A stretch of 64,000 nucleotides of DNA from XYD12-FULL-36-8 sp964391015 (lineage in GTDB: Bacteria; Bacteroidota; Ignavibacteria; Ignavibacteriales; Ignavibacteriaceae). The stretch lies in NCBI GenBank assembly GCA_964391015.1, contig CAYMKU010000018.1, forward strand, positions 1 through 64,000, written 5' to 3'. Below are positions 7,788 to 16,678 of the stretch, piece after piece (position 1 is the first letter of the stretch; each line of letters opens with the position of its first letter). The notes under the pieces are model-generated. The model was not told the DNA's origin and searched no databases. It saw only the letters and a list, made by a program, of their open reading frames with translations. Both the position numbers and the translations under genes were made by a program.

Positions 7788-8606
7788 ATGAATAATATTA
7801 AAACTGCAATAATTGATCTATATAATAACGAAGAAAACCTTGGCATCAGTGCAATCAAAAAATTGTTAACTGATTTCGATGGAAAGATAAATGGACAATC
7901 TTTATTACATCAGTCTTTTGAAACTCGTTACAAAGCCGAAATTCCAGATTTGTCGTATGATATTTATATCTCATCCGGAGGACCCGGAAGCCCTTTCGAA
8001 GGTGAAGGAACAATCTGGGAAAGAAAATATTTTAATCTTTTAGAAAACATTTGGAATCACAATCAAACAAGCGAGCAAAAAAAATATGTTTTCTTCATCT
8101 GCCATTCATTCCAAATGATGGCAAGATTTTTTAATCTCGGCGAGGTTACAAAAAGAAATACACGTTCTTTTGGAATTTTCCCCGTTCACAAAACCGAAGA
8201 TGGAACAGCCGATCCTATTTTAAAAGATTTACCCGAGCCATTCTTTGCTGCTGATTTTAGATGGTGGCAGGTGACTCAACCCAATAAAAAGGTATTTGAC
8301 GAGCTTGGAGCTAAGATTTTGGCTTTGGAAAAAATTCGACCACATGTTGAATATGAAAGAGCTTTGATGGCAGTAAGAATTTCACCGGAAATCTTTGGAG
8401 CACAATTCCATCCCGAAGCTCATCCAGAAGGGATGCGATATCATTACCAGAAAGAAAAAATAAAGCAAAAAGTAATTAATGATGTCGGCGAAAAAAAATA
8501 TGAAGATATTCTTGGGCAGCTTGAAGATCCCGAAAAGGTTGAGCTAACTCAAAAAACTGTGCTGCCCTTATTTATTGAACAAGCAATAATAAACCTCCGA
8601 GGTTAG
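7788..8606 (+). CDS. Class I glutamine amidotransferase-like protein
   Basis: A 272-residue stand-alone GATase1-fold protein, GuaA/carbamoyl-phosphate-synthase type. The oxyanion strand SSGGPGSPFEGEG, the nucleophile Cys in FFICHSFQMM and the His-X-Glu in GAQFHPEAHPEG complete the catalytic triad, so it is probably active. The N-terminus (MNNIKTAIIDLYNNEENLG) is typical of homologous family proteins from Bacteroidetes. No synthetase partner is adjacent, so the acceptor is unknown. The last codons lie in a REP-like repeat (8587-8635). Confidence 0.8.
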   Translation: MNNIKTAIIDLYNNEENLGISAIKKLLTDFDGKINGQSLLHQSFETRYKAEIPDLSYDIYISSGGPGSPFEGEGTIWERKYFNLLENIWNHNQTSEQKKYVFFICHSFQMMARFFNLGEVTKRNTRSFGIFPVHKTEDGTADPILKDLPEPFFAADFRWWQVTQPNKKVFDELGAKILALEKIRPHVEYERALMAVRISPEIFGAQFHPEAHPEGMRYHYQKEKIKQKVINDVGEKKYEDILGQLEDPEKVELTQKTVLPLFIEQAIINLRG

Positions 8607-8637
8607 TGACGTGCTGAAGCTTTAAAACCTCGGAAGG
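8587..8637. repeat. Inverted repeat at convergent gene junction
   Basis: AACCTCCGAGGTT overlaps the stop region of the amidotransferase and is followed by AAACCTCGGAAGGTT. The two copies form a long imperfect hairpin (CCTCCGAGGTT pairing with AACCTCGGAAGG). It lies between convergent genes and may act as a bidirectional terminator; the form resembles dispersed REP elements. Confidence 0.6.
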
Positions 8638-8650
8638 TTAGTTTTAACAA

Positions 8651-9814
8651 TTATCTTACAAAAAATTCAGCTATTACTTTTTGCCAGTTCACATCATTCA
8701 GCTTTTCAAGTTGCCCGATATAAATTCTGCCTTCTTCAACATATTCACCTTCGCGCTTTTCTGATTTTAGTAGGTTTTGCATCAATACTTTAAACTTTTC
8801 TAAGTCGTCCTGAAAAAATGCGACAGCCGATTTACCGATGGACAAATTTTTAATTTCGCTGTCAATATTTTCTGTATCGAGAGCACAAACCCAATTTTTC
8901 TCATAAGGTGTAATCTCAAGTGCTGAGAGATTTTCTTTAAGCAATGTATTTACTTGAGAAACTCTTCCACTGAGAGGAGAATTAAATGTAACGCTTCTAT
9001 TTCCTTGCCTAACCGTGAACAGCGGCTGCCCTGCTTTCACATTCATACCAAGATTAGGAAGTTCAATCGAATTTATTCCTCCAACTAATTTTTTTGCAAA
9101 ATCATCCATCCCAATTTTTGCAATTCCTTCCTGGTTCATGCTAACCCAAGTATGATTTTTAGATATAAATACTCCACCAGGTATTGAAAATTCACCTTTA
9201 ATAAAATCACCTGAAGCAGGAACATGAGTAATATGAACTTTCGGTTTGAGTTGTTTCTGAATTCTATCTTGCCGTTTTACTAAAGTCTTTTTTACAAAAG
9301 CAAGAAGCTCGTCTTCGGTAAATGGTTTCTGGACATAATCCATTGCACCGTATTTCATGGTTTCCACTGCGGTTTCAACGGAAGCATAACCTGTAATGAT
9401 TATTACATCAATATCTGGACGTAAATGTTTAACAGATTTTGTCACTTCAACACCATCCATCAGTGGCATTTTAAGATCGGTGAATACAAAATCGTAATGA
9501 TGTTTCTGAATTAAGCCGAGAGCTTCCTGTCCGGTTTCAACAGCGTCAACAGAATATCCATCAAGTACAAGTATTTTTCTAAAGCTGCTTAGAATTACTT
9601 CTTCATCATCAACACATAGAATTTTTGCTTTTGGATTTTGAACTTCTGCACGTTTTAATGTTTTGGCTTCGTTTGTAAAATCCAGATTCAAACTTTCCTG
9701 CAAAACAATTTCACGTTCTTTCTTTTGCTTTTTTTCTGTTAATCGCTTGCTTATCATGCGGATCAAGATATCTGCAATGATGAATACAATTATTGCAAGT
9801 ATGAATAATGCCAT
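8651..9814 (-). CDS. Membrane-anchored response regulator with GcvH-like domain
   Basis: A 387-residue fusion. An N-terminal membrane helix (residues 2-20) is followed by a CheY-type receiver (about 64-185) with the phospho-acceptor Asp in FTDLKMP, the VDDE acidic pair, the switch Thr in IIITGYAS and Lys in QKPF. After a linker comes a domain similar to glycine-cleavage H protein (NHTWVSMNQEG..IAKIGMDD, IELPNLGMNVKAGQ, NSPLSGRVSQVN, PYEKNWV). The lipoyl lysine expected in the E-S-V-K-A segment is replaced (GNRSV), so it should not be lipoylated. It has no DNA-binding domain. Last gene of the redox operon; it probably transmits the kinase signal by protein contact at the membrane. Confidence 0.85.
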   Translation of the reverse strand: MALFILAIIVFIIADILIRMISKRLTEKKQKKEREIVLQESLNLDFTNEAKTLKRAEVQNPKAKILCVDDEEVILSSFRKILVLDGYSVDAVETGQEALGLIQKHHYDFVFTDLKMPLMDGVEVTKSVKHLRPDIDVIIITGYASVETAVETMKYGAMDYVQKPFTEDELLAFVKKTLVKRQDRIQKQLKPKVHITHVPASGDFIKGEFSIPGGVFISKNHTWVSMNQEGIAKIGMDDFAKKLVGGINSIELPNLGMNVKAGQPLFTVRQGNRSVTFNSPLSGRVSQVNTLLKENLSALEITPYEKNWVCALDTENIDSEIKNLSIGKSAVAFFQDDLEKFKVLMQNLLKSEKREGEYVEEGRIYIGQLEKLNDVNWQKVIAEFFVR

Positions 9815-9847
9815 GGCTTTTCTCCTAAAAAATAATCTATTAAACTT

Positions 9848-10669
9848 TTATTGAATCCCAAATTGTGCTCTATCAGAGCTGCAGGGAATCAAATTTTTTA
9901 TTTCATAACCAAGATCGGCTGGAATAATTCTGTACACCCATCCTTCGAAGTATGGATCTTTTTCAATTAGATTAATATTTGATTTTAAATTTTCATTTAC
10001 TTCAATTATTCTGCCCGACACAGGCGAAAGAACTTTATGAATTCTATCATCGCCAGATTTTGCTGTAAGGCAGTTTATTCCCTGAACCAATTCTTCTTCT
10101 AAATTAGAGAATTCCAATTCGATTACAGACTCAATAGTTTTTAAAAACAAATCACAAACTCCAATTAGAACTGAACCATCTCTTTCTTCACAAAGCCAGC
10201 TCGAATAACCAAGACGATAATATTTTGCCGGACAATCAACATATAAGAGTTCAGCTTCTTGGTTTTCCATTAAAGCTTGTTTTTGCCTTCGCTTAATCTG
10301 CTGATATTTGCTTGTACGATAAATCGAACCAAGCAGTTCATCAACTGTAAAAGGTTTGGGAATAAAATCGACAGCTCCCTGATAAAGTGAATTAACCGCA
10401 TTTTCTACCGTTGAATAACCAGTCATCATTATTAATGCGCTGTCGCTGTTTTTTGCTTGAACTTCATTCAATATTTGGAATCCGTCTCCATCGGGCATCA
10501 TTACATCGCAAACAATAATCGAATAATAGTTTTTTGAAATCATTTCAATTGCTGTCTTAACATTCGATGCAAAATCAACCGAATAATTTTCAAGTGAACA
10601 GATTTTAATGACAGCATCTATAATCACCTTTTCATCGTCAATAACTAATATATCAGAAACCTTACTCAT
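9848..10669 (-). CDS. Response regulator with degenerate GcvH-like domain
   Basis: A receiver domain (VIDDEK, CDVMMPDGDG, MMTGYS, PKPFT all present, so phosphorylation-competent) is joined to a C-terminal GcvH-like domain (GSVLIGVCD, LSPVSGRIIEVNENL, DPYFEGWVYRI). At the lipoyl-lysine position the sequence reads GDDRIHKV, so the attachment lysine seems lost. No DNA-binding output is visible. The ATG at 10669 has GGAAAT upstream; an in-frame TTG at 10693 would overlap the kinase gene by 8 bases. It shares architecture with the neighbour at 8651-9814 but lacks the membrane helix. It is probably a soluble partner in the same phosphorelay. Confidence 0.83.
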   Translation of the reverse strand: MSKVSDILVIDDEKVIIDAVIKICSLENYSVDFASNVKTAIEMISKNYYSIIVCDVMMPDGDGFQILNEVQAKNSDSALIMMTGYSTVENAVNSLYQGAVDFIPKPFTVDELLGSIYRTSKYQQIKRRQKQALMENQEAELLYVDCPAKYYRLGYSSWLCEERDGSVLIGVCDLFLKTIESVIELEFSNLEEELVQGINCLTAKSGDDRIHKVLSPVSGRIIEVNENLKSNINLIEKDPYFEGWVYRIIPADLGYEIKNLIPCSSDRAQFGIQ

Positions 10670-10685
10670 GTTAATTTTATTTCCG

Positions 10686-12548
10686 TTAAGCAAGCGGAAG
10701 GCGAATGATAAAATCAGTGCCTTTTCCTAATTCACTCTCAACATTAATGGTTCCATTATGATTATCAACTATTCCCCAAATAACTGCCAGACCAAGCCCG
10801 GTTCCTTTTTGTCCTTTAGTTGAAAAAAATGGCTCAAAGATTTTAGGAAGATCATCTTTGCTTATTCCAGAACCTGTATCACTAATTTTTATTTCTAAGT
10901 ATTCCTTCAGGCCTGCTGAATCAACAAAATCCCATTTTTCCCAGTTAGGGTTTTCGGCAGAACAGACTTCATAAACACCTTGTCCGCTGACTTCAAATGA
11001 AAGTACAGGAGCATTGCATTCAGGACAAAGCTTGTCCTGTTGCATAAGTGAAACATTACACTCAGGACAAACGAACTTTGCATCTTTATCAAGTTTAAAA
11101 TCAAGCTTAAAATGGTCATGATGCCTTCCATAAACAGGATCAAGATGAATTATTCCTTCTTTACTGTTAGAAACAACTTTAACTTTTAATGAAGGTAATC
11201 CGTCAACCTTAAATTCATTATCAATTAAACTGTGGCGTTTAGTACATGTTGCTTTTTTTATCTGCGCAACACCAAAAGGCGATAGAGCTATCTGTTTTGT
11301 CACGATAGTAATAGTTCCACCATTTTTACCGATTGCATCTGCAGCATTCACAAAAAGATTTATAAAAACCTGCTGAATTTGATTTGCATCAACTGCAATC
11401 TTAGGAAGATCATTCCAAAGCTGCTTAACAATTTTTACTTTTTTTACAGATAATTGATTTTCAATTACCGAGATTGATTTATCAATTATCTCATTTAAAT
11501 CTGCATTACTTTTTTTAGGAACAGATTGACGGGCAAAATCCAACAAGCTTTTCACGATTTCCCGGCTTCTAATTGTTTCTCTAACTATGATGTTCAGATC
11601 TTCTTGAAACTCAGGATTATCTTTTGTTCTCTTCAATAAAAAACTGCTGTAAGTCAAAACACCGGTAAGCGGGTTGTTTATTTCATGAGCAACACCAGCA
11701 GCAAGCCGTCCAAGCGATGCCATTTTATCGGATTGAAAAAGCTGCATTCGTGCTTCCGATAATTTCTTTGTCATATTATTAAATGATTCACCAAGCTTGC
11801 CTATTTCATTATCACCGAGATCTCTAATCGAATAACTTAAATTGCCTTGACTAACTTGCTGTGTAGCATTCAACAAATCGTTTACAGGATTCGAAACCCA
11901 ACGCCTTACAAAGAAAGCAATCAGTAATCCTACAGCAATTATAGCAATGATAGCAAAGATTACTATTTGCCATTCTCTTTTAACAATTTCTTTATCAACA
12001 TCCGCAAGTGAAATTGAAACATCTAAAACACCAAGCACTTTTTGGTTCTTAGGGTGCGCATGACAATCTGCCTGCCAGCAAGATTTCTCTGTATAAATTG
12101 GAGTAATGATTCCAAGTACGCGGTTTGAATCAGGATGAACCTTAAAAATTCGTGTCCTTTCAGTTATCGAGATCTGTTCAAGCGGTTGGTCTTCTGCATG
12201 ACAAGCATAACAGCTTTCCGTGCGTTTATCTACCATTTGATTAATGATACTGGTATCGGACGAATAAATTATTTCACCAACTTTGTTTATAATCCTTACA
12301 TCCCTAATCTGCGGCTGTTTGCCAATTGAATTGATAGTCTGCTGAATTCTATCTCTTTGATTATACAACATATCGAACCGGGTGCTTGATATTACAGTTT
12401 CCCCAAGTTGATTTGCATGCCTTTCAACTTCAGAAATTAAACTGTTGCTCTGAGATTTTATGTTGAAATAAGCAAACACACCAATTATAACAAGCGATGT
12501 TAACGCAACAACTGATATTAGACGGAATCCTATCCTCTTAAAAAACAT
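10686..12548 (-). CDS. Sensor histidine kinase with heme-type sensor motifs and zinc-ribbon insertion
   Basis: A 620-residue membrane kinase. TM1 is about residues 8-28 and TM2 about 193-214, enclosing a periplasmic sensor with CYACH (113-117, a c-type heme motif) and CWQADCH (157-163, CX4CH). A HAMP segment (about 215-265) precedes the HisKA box with phospho-His288 (GVAHEINNPLTG). The ATPase domain has an N box near 397-406, then an unusual insertion of roughly 115 residues (about 427-545) carrying two CPEC knuckles (494-497, 508-511), before the G boxes DTGSGI and GTGLGL. It follows the cytochrome gene in the operon and precedes two response regulators, so it probably senses redox state or electron flow through the complex. 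Confidence 0.88.
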   Translation of the reverse strand: MFFKRIGFRLISVVALTSLVIIGVFAYFNIKSQSNSLISEVERHANQLGETVISSTRFDMLYNQRDRIQQTINSIGKQPQIRDVRIINKVGEIIYSSDTSIINQMVDKRTESCYACHAEDQPLEQISITERTRIFKVHPDSNRVLGIITPIYTEKSCWQADCHAHPKNQKVLGVLDVSISLADVDKEIVKREWQIVIFAIIAIIAVGLLIAFFVRRWVSNPVNDLLNATQQVSQGNLSYSIRDLGDNEIGKLGESFNNMTKKLSEARMQLFQSDKMASLGRLAAGVAHEINNPLTGVLTYSSFLLKRTKDNPEFQEDLNIIVRETIRSREIVKSLLDFARQSVPKKSNADLNEIIDKSISVIENQLSVKKVKIVKQLWNDLPKIAVDANQIQQVFINLFVNAADAIGKNGGTITIVTKQIALSPFGVAQIKKATCTKRHSLIDNEFKVDGLPSLKVKVVSNSKEGIIHLDPVYGRHHDHFKLDFKLDKDAKFVCPECNVSLMQQDKLCPECNAPVLSFEVSGQGVYEVCSAENPNWEKWDFVDSAGLKEYLEIKISDTGSGISKDDLPKIFEPFFSTKGQKGTGLGLAVIWGIVDNHNGTINVESELGKGTDFIIRLPLA

Positions 12549-12566
12549 TACTAAATTCTCAAATAA

Positions 12567-13709
12567 TTATTTACCAACCAGCTTTCCAGGTTTTTGTTTT
12601 GGATAAATATAATTTTCATGACAATTTGAACAAACAGGCTTTACAGCAAAGTTCTTTTCTAAATGACATTCCTCACAACCCACTTCTAAGTGTGTTTCGT
12701 CGAATTGCAAACCGGTCACAGAGTGTTTGAAGTTTTTGTTATCCCACCCTTGATGACAACTTGAACATTTATTTTCAACTTTTTTGTACGGAAGCTTCGA
12801 GCCATGACATTTTGAACAAGAAAGACTAATATGATGCTTACTCAAAACCCAGCCTGTTTTCTTTCCATGGTCGAATGATTCAAGCACTTTATCGTTATGA
12901 CATTGGCTGCACGATTCATTTTTTTCATGACAACTTATGCAATTTCTATGCTGCTCTTCAAAAGATTTTTTAGTGCTGACTGTTTTCAGCTTTGCTCCAG
13001 ATTTTTTATTTACATCATGACATTTGGTGCAGCTCTCTTGCTTATGACAATTAATACATGTTAATCCAAATATCTTCGTATGATCATTGTGATAAAACGT
13101 AACAAGCTTTCCTTTTTCAGAATTGGTTTGATAAGTAATGTGAGTGGGCTCCATAACAACTGGGTGAACCTTACCAGTATATTTTTTTCGAGTTGTTTCA
13201 GTTTTTATATCTTTAATATTTTTCTTTAGCTCATGACAAGAATTGCATCCTGTCTCATGACTCCATTCCCTATGGCAATTCATACATTGTCTATGATACG
13301 CACCTCGCAAATCAGGAAGCCGGACATCATCACGCTTTCTATTTGCTTCATGACAGTTATTGCATTTCAGTATTGGTCCGCTTGTATTAAAGTGATGACA
13401 ATTTTCACAGCCACCAGACATAATAGACATTTGTGCATGTATCCGATGCGAAAAATAAACTGCTCCATATCTGTCTTTTAATTGATCTATCACAATCAAT
13501 TCAGAAGTTTCTTCTGGCTTTTGATAGACAGTTGCAATTTTTTCTCGAGGACACAAAACTAAACATGGCTCATCTTTAGTAGGGACATCACATGTATGGC
13601 ACGTTTTGCAGTTAATATTCACTTTTGAATGGTTTTTATTTAGGTTCTGTTGAGCAATGACTCCAGTTATTAATACCAAGACTAAAAGAAGAGTTAAATT
13701 TTTTTTCAT
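12567..13709 (-). CDS. 13-heme periplasmic cytochrome c (Hmc-like)
   Basis: A 380-residue secreted protein with an N-terminal signal peptide (MKKNLTLLLVLVLITGVIAQ). It contains 13 CXXCH heme motifs (CKTCH, CENCH, CNNCH, CMNCH, CNSCH, CINCH, CTKCH, CISCH, CSQCH, CSKCH, CSSCH, CEECH, CSNCH) and many extra His residues that could serve as distal ligands, as in class III multiheme cytochromes. HmcA of Desulfovibrio has 16 hemes; this one is smaller. The start overlaps the NrfD-like gene by four bases (ATGA), so the two are translationally coupled. It probably exchanges electrons with the membrane complex on the periplasmic side. Confidence 0.9.
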   Translation of the reverse strand: MKKNLTLLLVLVLITGVIAQQNLNKNHSKVNINCKTCHTCDVPTKDEPCLVLCPREKIATVYQKPEETSELIVIDQLKDRYGAVYFSHRIHAQMSIMSGGCENCHHFNTSGPILKCNNCHEANRKRDDVRLPDLRGAYHRQCMNCHREWSHETGCNSCHELKKNIKDIKTETTRKKYTGKVHPVVMEPTHITYQTNSEKGKLVTFYHNDHTKIFGLTCINCHKQESCTKCHDVNKKSGAKLKTVSTKKSFEEQHRNCISCHEKNESCSQCHNDKVLESFDHGKKTGWVLSKHHISLSCSKCHGSKLPYKKVENKCSSCHQGWDNKNFKHSVTGLQFDETHLEVGCEECHLEKNFAVKPVCSNCHENYIYPKQKPGKLVGK

Positions 13710-14953
13710 CTCTCCTCTCCTCTGATTGTATATTTCGTTGGTTGAGCAGTTTGTTTAACAGGCAAGCTGATTACTGGAAAATTAAGAACGACAAATCTGT
13801 ATGCAAGAATTAACATCGAAGCAAACCCTAAAGTAACCGAAATTTCTCCAAAAGATGGAAAATAACTATGGGTAGAATATGGTGGATTGTAAGCAACAAC
13901 AAAATTATTAATTCGATTTAACAGGACACCAAAAACTACAAGTGCTGAGGCAGTGAACAATAGTGGTCGAGATTTCAGCACCTTGGGCGACAAGAACATC
14001 CTCAAAGGAATTATCACACCGAATAATATTTCAATGGTAAACATTATGCTTGCAGTATTAAATTCTGTGAGGTAAATGAATGTCTTCCGTATGACCATAT
14101 CTCCAACTTTAAATGCTAAATAAATCCCAAGCAATGGAGCAATCATCGAACCTAATCTCGAAAGAATGTGCATTTCCGGCTTAAGCTTGAGAGATCTTGA
14201 AGCAAGCAAAGATTCAAATATCACCATTGGAAAACCAACACTTATCGCTGACAATAAAAACAAAAGCGGAAGAATTGGCGTTTGCCATAATGGATGCATT
14301 TTAGGCCCGGCAATTACCATCAATGTTCCTAATGACGACTGATGCAATGTTGAAAGAACAACTCCTGCAATAATAAATATAAACATTGTTTTTGAAAGCC
14401 CGCTATCAAGTAACCTTAATATTTTGTCGGCAGGTTTGTTTAATGCGGACATAAAGCCAGGTAAATTAACCTTTCCAATAAACCTTTCTGTAAAGATCGG
14501 TAAAAACTCAATGTAGAGAACAGTCATATAAATCATAACACAAATACCAACTTCAAACAAAGCAGAGTTGCCGTTCCACATGATCAGCGGATGCCATATA
14601 AAATACCAGCGCCCAATGTCCACAAAAACTCCCATAGCAACGAATGTGTAGCCAAGCATGGCAGTAAGCAATGCCGGGCGAACAATAGCATGATATTCTT
14701 CTTTATGCATAACATGACCAAGTGCGGCAGTTGTAAATCCTCCAGCAGCCAGTGCTACACCTGCAGCAACATCAACACCAATCCATAATCCCCATGGATA
14801 TTGATTATTAAGATTTGTTACTGCTCCAAGTCCGAAGAAAAATCTTCCCATCAAAAAAGCAACTCCATTCAGTGCTAATATGATAAGAGCAATTACACCT
14901 GGGGTGAAGTATTTATGTTTGATTGGAACAGGATTTACAGATTCGTGACTCAT
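13706..14953 (-). CDS. NrfD/HmcC/DsrP-type integral membrane subunit
   Basis: A highly hydrophobic protein of the polysulfide-reductase NrfD family, about 415 residues, with eight to ten membrane segments. The family features PWGLWIGVDVAAG and GRWYFIWHPLIMWN are visible. Such subunits couple quinone/quinol chemistry to a periplasmic ferredoxin and cytochromes. The start is placed at 14953 because GAGGAGGA lies just upstream and the ATG overlaps the ferredoxin stop codon as ATGA; an upstream in-frame start at 14998 would lie inside the previous gene. In order and content the three genes resemble the HmcABC or DsrJOP modules. Confidence 0.88.
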   Translation of the reverse strand: MSHESVNPVPIKHKYFTPGVIALIILALNGVAFLMGRFFFGLGAVTNLNNQYPWGLWIGVDVAAGVALAAGGFTTAALGHVMHKEEYHAIVRPALLTAMLGYTFVAMGVFVDIGRWYFIWHPLIMWNGNSALFEVGICVMIYMTVLYIEFLPIFTERFIGKVNLPGFMSALNKPADKILRLLDSGLSKTMFIFIIAGVVLSTLHQSSLGTLMVIAGPKMHPLWQTPILPLLFLLSAISVGFPMVIFESLLASRSLKLKPEMHILSRLGSMIAPLLGIYLAFKVGDMVIRKTFIYLTEFNTASIMFTIEILFGVIIPLRMFLSPKVLKSRPLLFTASALVVFGVLLNRINNFVVAYNPPYSTHSYFPSFGEISVTLGFASMLILAYRFVVLNFPVISLPVKQTAQPTKYTIRGEER

Positions 14954-15858
14954 ATTTTTTCCTCCTCTTCTAACTCTTTTCGTCGCTTTGTAATCCACAT
15001 TATCCCTCCAAGCAATGCATACAAAGAAACAGGTGGTACGAAGTAAGCAAATATCCCATGTTGGATTGATTCAGAAACACCTGGTGCAGGGTTTTTACCT
15101 AAACTTGGGAAATCAAGTTCATTAAAGTTTTTGCTTGCCAAATACATCCATGATGTACCTCCGACTTCATATTCACCCAATACATGATCAACATAACGAT
15201 CAGGATTTCTTTTTATTCTATCACGAGCAATTTTTACCAAATCAGTTCGTTTTCCATAAGTAAGTGCTTCAACTGGACAAATGCCTATACACGCAGGAAG
15301 TTTTCCCTCTTTTGTTCTGTTAAAACAAAAGTCACACTTCATTACTAAAGGTTGTATCGCCTTGTCATATTCAAATGCAGGAACTTGAAATGGACAAGCC
15401 GCCATACAATAACGACAACCGATGCACATATCTGAATCCCATGTAACAGATCCATTTTCATGTTTCGAAAATGCACCAACTATACAAGCAGATACACATG
15501 CCGGATGATCACAGTGCATACATTGAACTTTAACATTAATGGGAAGATTTGAATTTTTACCTGGGGAATATTCATTCACAACAGTTAACGCCGTGTGGTC
15601 AGGTCTTCTCTTTGTTTCCATTATTTTTCTATTTTCATAAGATTCCAGACTGCCTGCAGGTAAATTGTGAGCATCTTTGCAAGCCCATTCACAATTTCTG
15701 CAGCCAACGCAAACAGTAGTATCAACAAGAACTCCCATTCTGTCTTCGGATAAAATGCTTTGTGGTCCTGCTTTGGAGGTGGATGTTGAAAGCCCTGAAA
15801 TACCTGCCCCGATTACCGCAGATTTTTTGAGGAAATCCCGCCTACTTTTATCAGGCAT
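14950..15858 (-). CDS. Tat-exported 4Fe-4S ferredoxin subunit with C-terminal anchor (HmcB/HybA-like)
   Basis: A 302-residue protein starting with a Tat signal (RRDFLKK at residues 6-12). It has four cysteine clusters (CVGCRNCEWAC from residue 50, CMHCDHPACVSAC, CIGCRYCMAAC, and CDFC...CIGIC), enough for four [4Fe-4S] centres. A membrane helix near the C-terminus (GIFAYFVPPVSLYALLGGIMW) anchors it. It matches the HybA/HmcB/DsrO family and should pass electrons between the NrfD-like subunit and the cytochrome. It is the first gene of the six-gene operon running to 8651. Confidence 0.9.
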   Translation of the reverse strand: MPDKSRRDFLKKSAVIGAGISGLSTSTSKAGPQSILSEDRMGVLVDTTVCVGCRNCEWACKDAHNLPAGSLESYENRKIMETKRRPDHTALTVVNEYSPGKNSNLPINVKVQCMHCDHPACVSACIVGAFSKHENGSVTWDSDMCIGCRYCMAACPFQVPAFEYDKAIQPLVMKCDFCFNRTKEGKLPACIGICPVEALTYGKRTDLVKIARDRIKRNPDRYVDHVLGEYEVGGTSWMYLASKNFNELDFPSLGKNPAPGVSESIQHGIFAYFVPPVSLYALLGGIMWITKRRKELEEEEKI

Positions 15859-16165
15859 ATTCTTTCCCTTTCAAGAGATGTGATAATAACTAGTTATGAG
15901 ATGCTTAAGTTAGTCTAAAATTATGCCATTTTAACTCATAATCTACCTTTAATCGAATTGTGCGAATTTTTCAAATTCATTAAGAATTGACATACCTTTA
16001 ATAATTTTTAACCTCATCTATAAGAGTTTAAAATTCTCAATACTGAAAATCAGATTCTTAAATTTTTGTGAAGGAAATGACTGTAACATATTTAACAAAA
16101 ATCGAATCTGGGTTAATTATAATTTTCAGTAATATTCAGATGGTAAATTCTTAGGAGATACCATT
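15859..16165. other. Divergent intergenic region, promoters for redox operon and macro gene
   Basis: About 307 AT-rich bases between the divergently read ferredoxin gene and the macro-domain gene. It must carry the promoter of the six-gene redox operon. No long inverted repeat, riboswitch-like structure or REP element is apparent by eye. Confidence 0.4.
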
Positions 16166-16678
16166 ATGCATGAGAAAAGAATTCATTTGGAAATTGGTGA
16201 CATAACAAAATTAAAAGTTGATGCAATCGTGAATGCCGCAAATTCAAGTCTTCTTGGCGGAGGCGGAGTTGATGGTGCAATCCATAGAGCGGCTGGGCCA
16301 AAACTTTTAGAGGAATGTAAAAAACTAAATGGCTGTTCAACAGGTGAAGCGAAAATTACAAAAGGGTATAATCTTCCAGCAAAGTTTGTCGTCCACACAG
16401 TCGGACCCGTTTGGAATGGTGGAAAAAATAATGAGGATAAATTATTGATGAGCTGTTATAAAAATTCTTTGCAGCTTGCAAAGGAAAATGGAATTAGGTC
16501 AATCGCATTTCCAGCAATATCAACAGGTGTATATGGTTTTCCATCAGACAGAGCTGCGCATATTGCAATTAAAACTGTAAGAAAGTTTTTAGAAAAAGAT
16601 GATATATTAGATAAAATAATTTTTATTTGCTTTGATGAGAAAACTTATCAGCATTATCAAAAAACTCTAGGCCTGTAA
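16166..16678 (+). CDS. ymdB: Macro-domain O-acetyl-ADP-ribose deacetylase
   Basis: A single macro domain of 170 residues. It has the ADP-ribose-binding core VDAIVNAANSSLLGGGGVDG, AIHRAAG, GEAKITKGYNLPAK and the AFPAISTGVYGFP loop of the MacroD/YmdB class, which hydrolyses O-acetyl-ADP-ribose and mono-ADP-ribosyl bonds. The length is that of the family. An AGGAGA ribosome binding site precedes the ATG. Single-gene unit ending in a palindrome that may terminate it (16675-16702). Confidence 0.92.
   Translation: MHEKRIHLEIGDITKLKVDAIVNAANSSLLGGGGVDGAIHRAAGPKLLEECKKLNGCSTGEAKITKGYNLPAKFVVHTVGPVWNGGKNNEDKLLMSCYKNSLQLAKENGIRSIAFPAISTGVYGFPSDRAAHIAIKTVRKFLEKDDILDKIIFICFDEKTYQHYQKTLGL

Noticed and set aside
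10670..10693. A TTG start for the response regulator at 10693.
   Set aside because: ATG 10669 has a ribosome binding site and begins close to the receiver domain; the TTG would overlap the kinase gene.
13706..15858. Formate-dependent nitrite reductase (Nrf) genes.
   Set aside because: NrfA- and NrfB-type subunits are missing; order and motifs fit Hmc/Dsr-type modules better.
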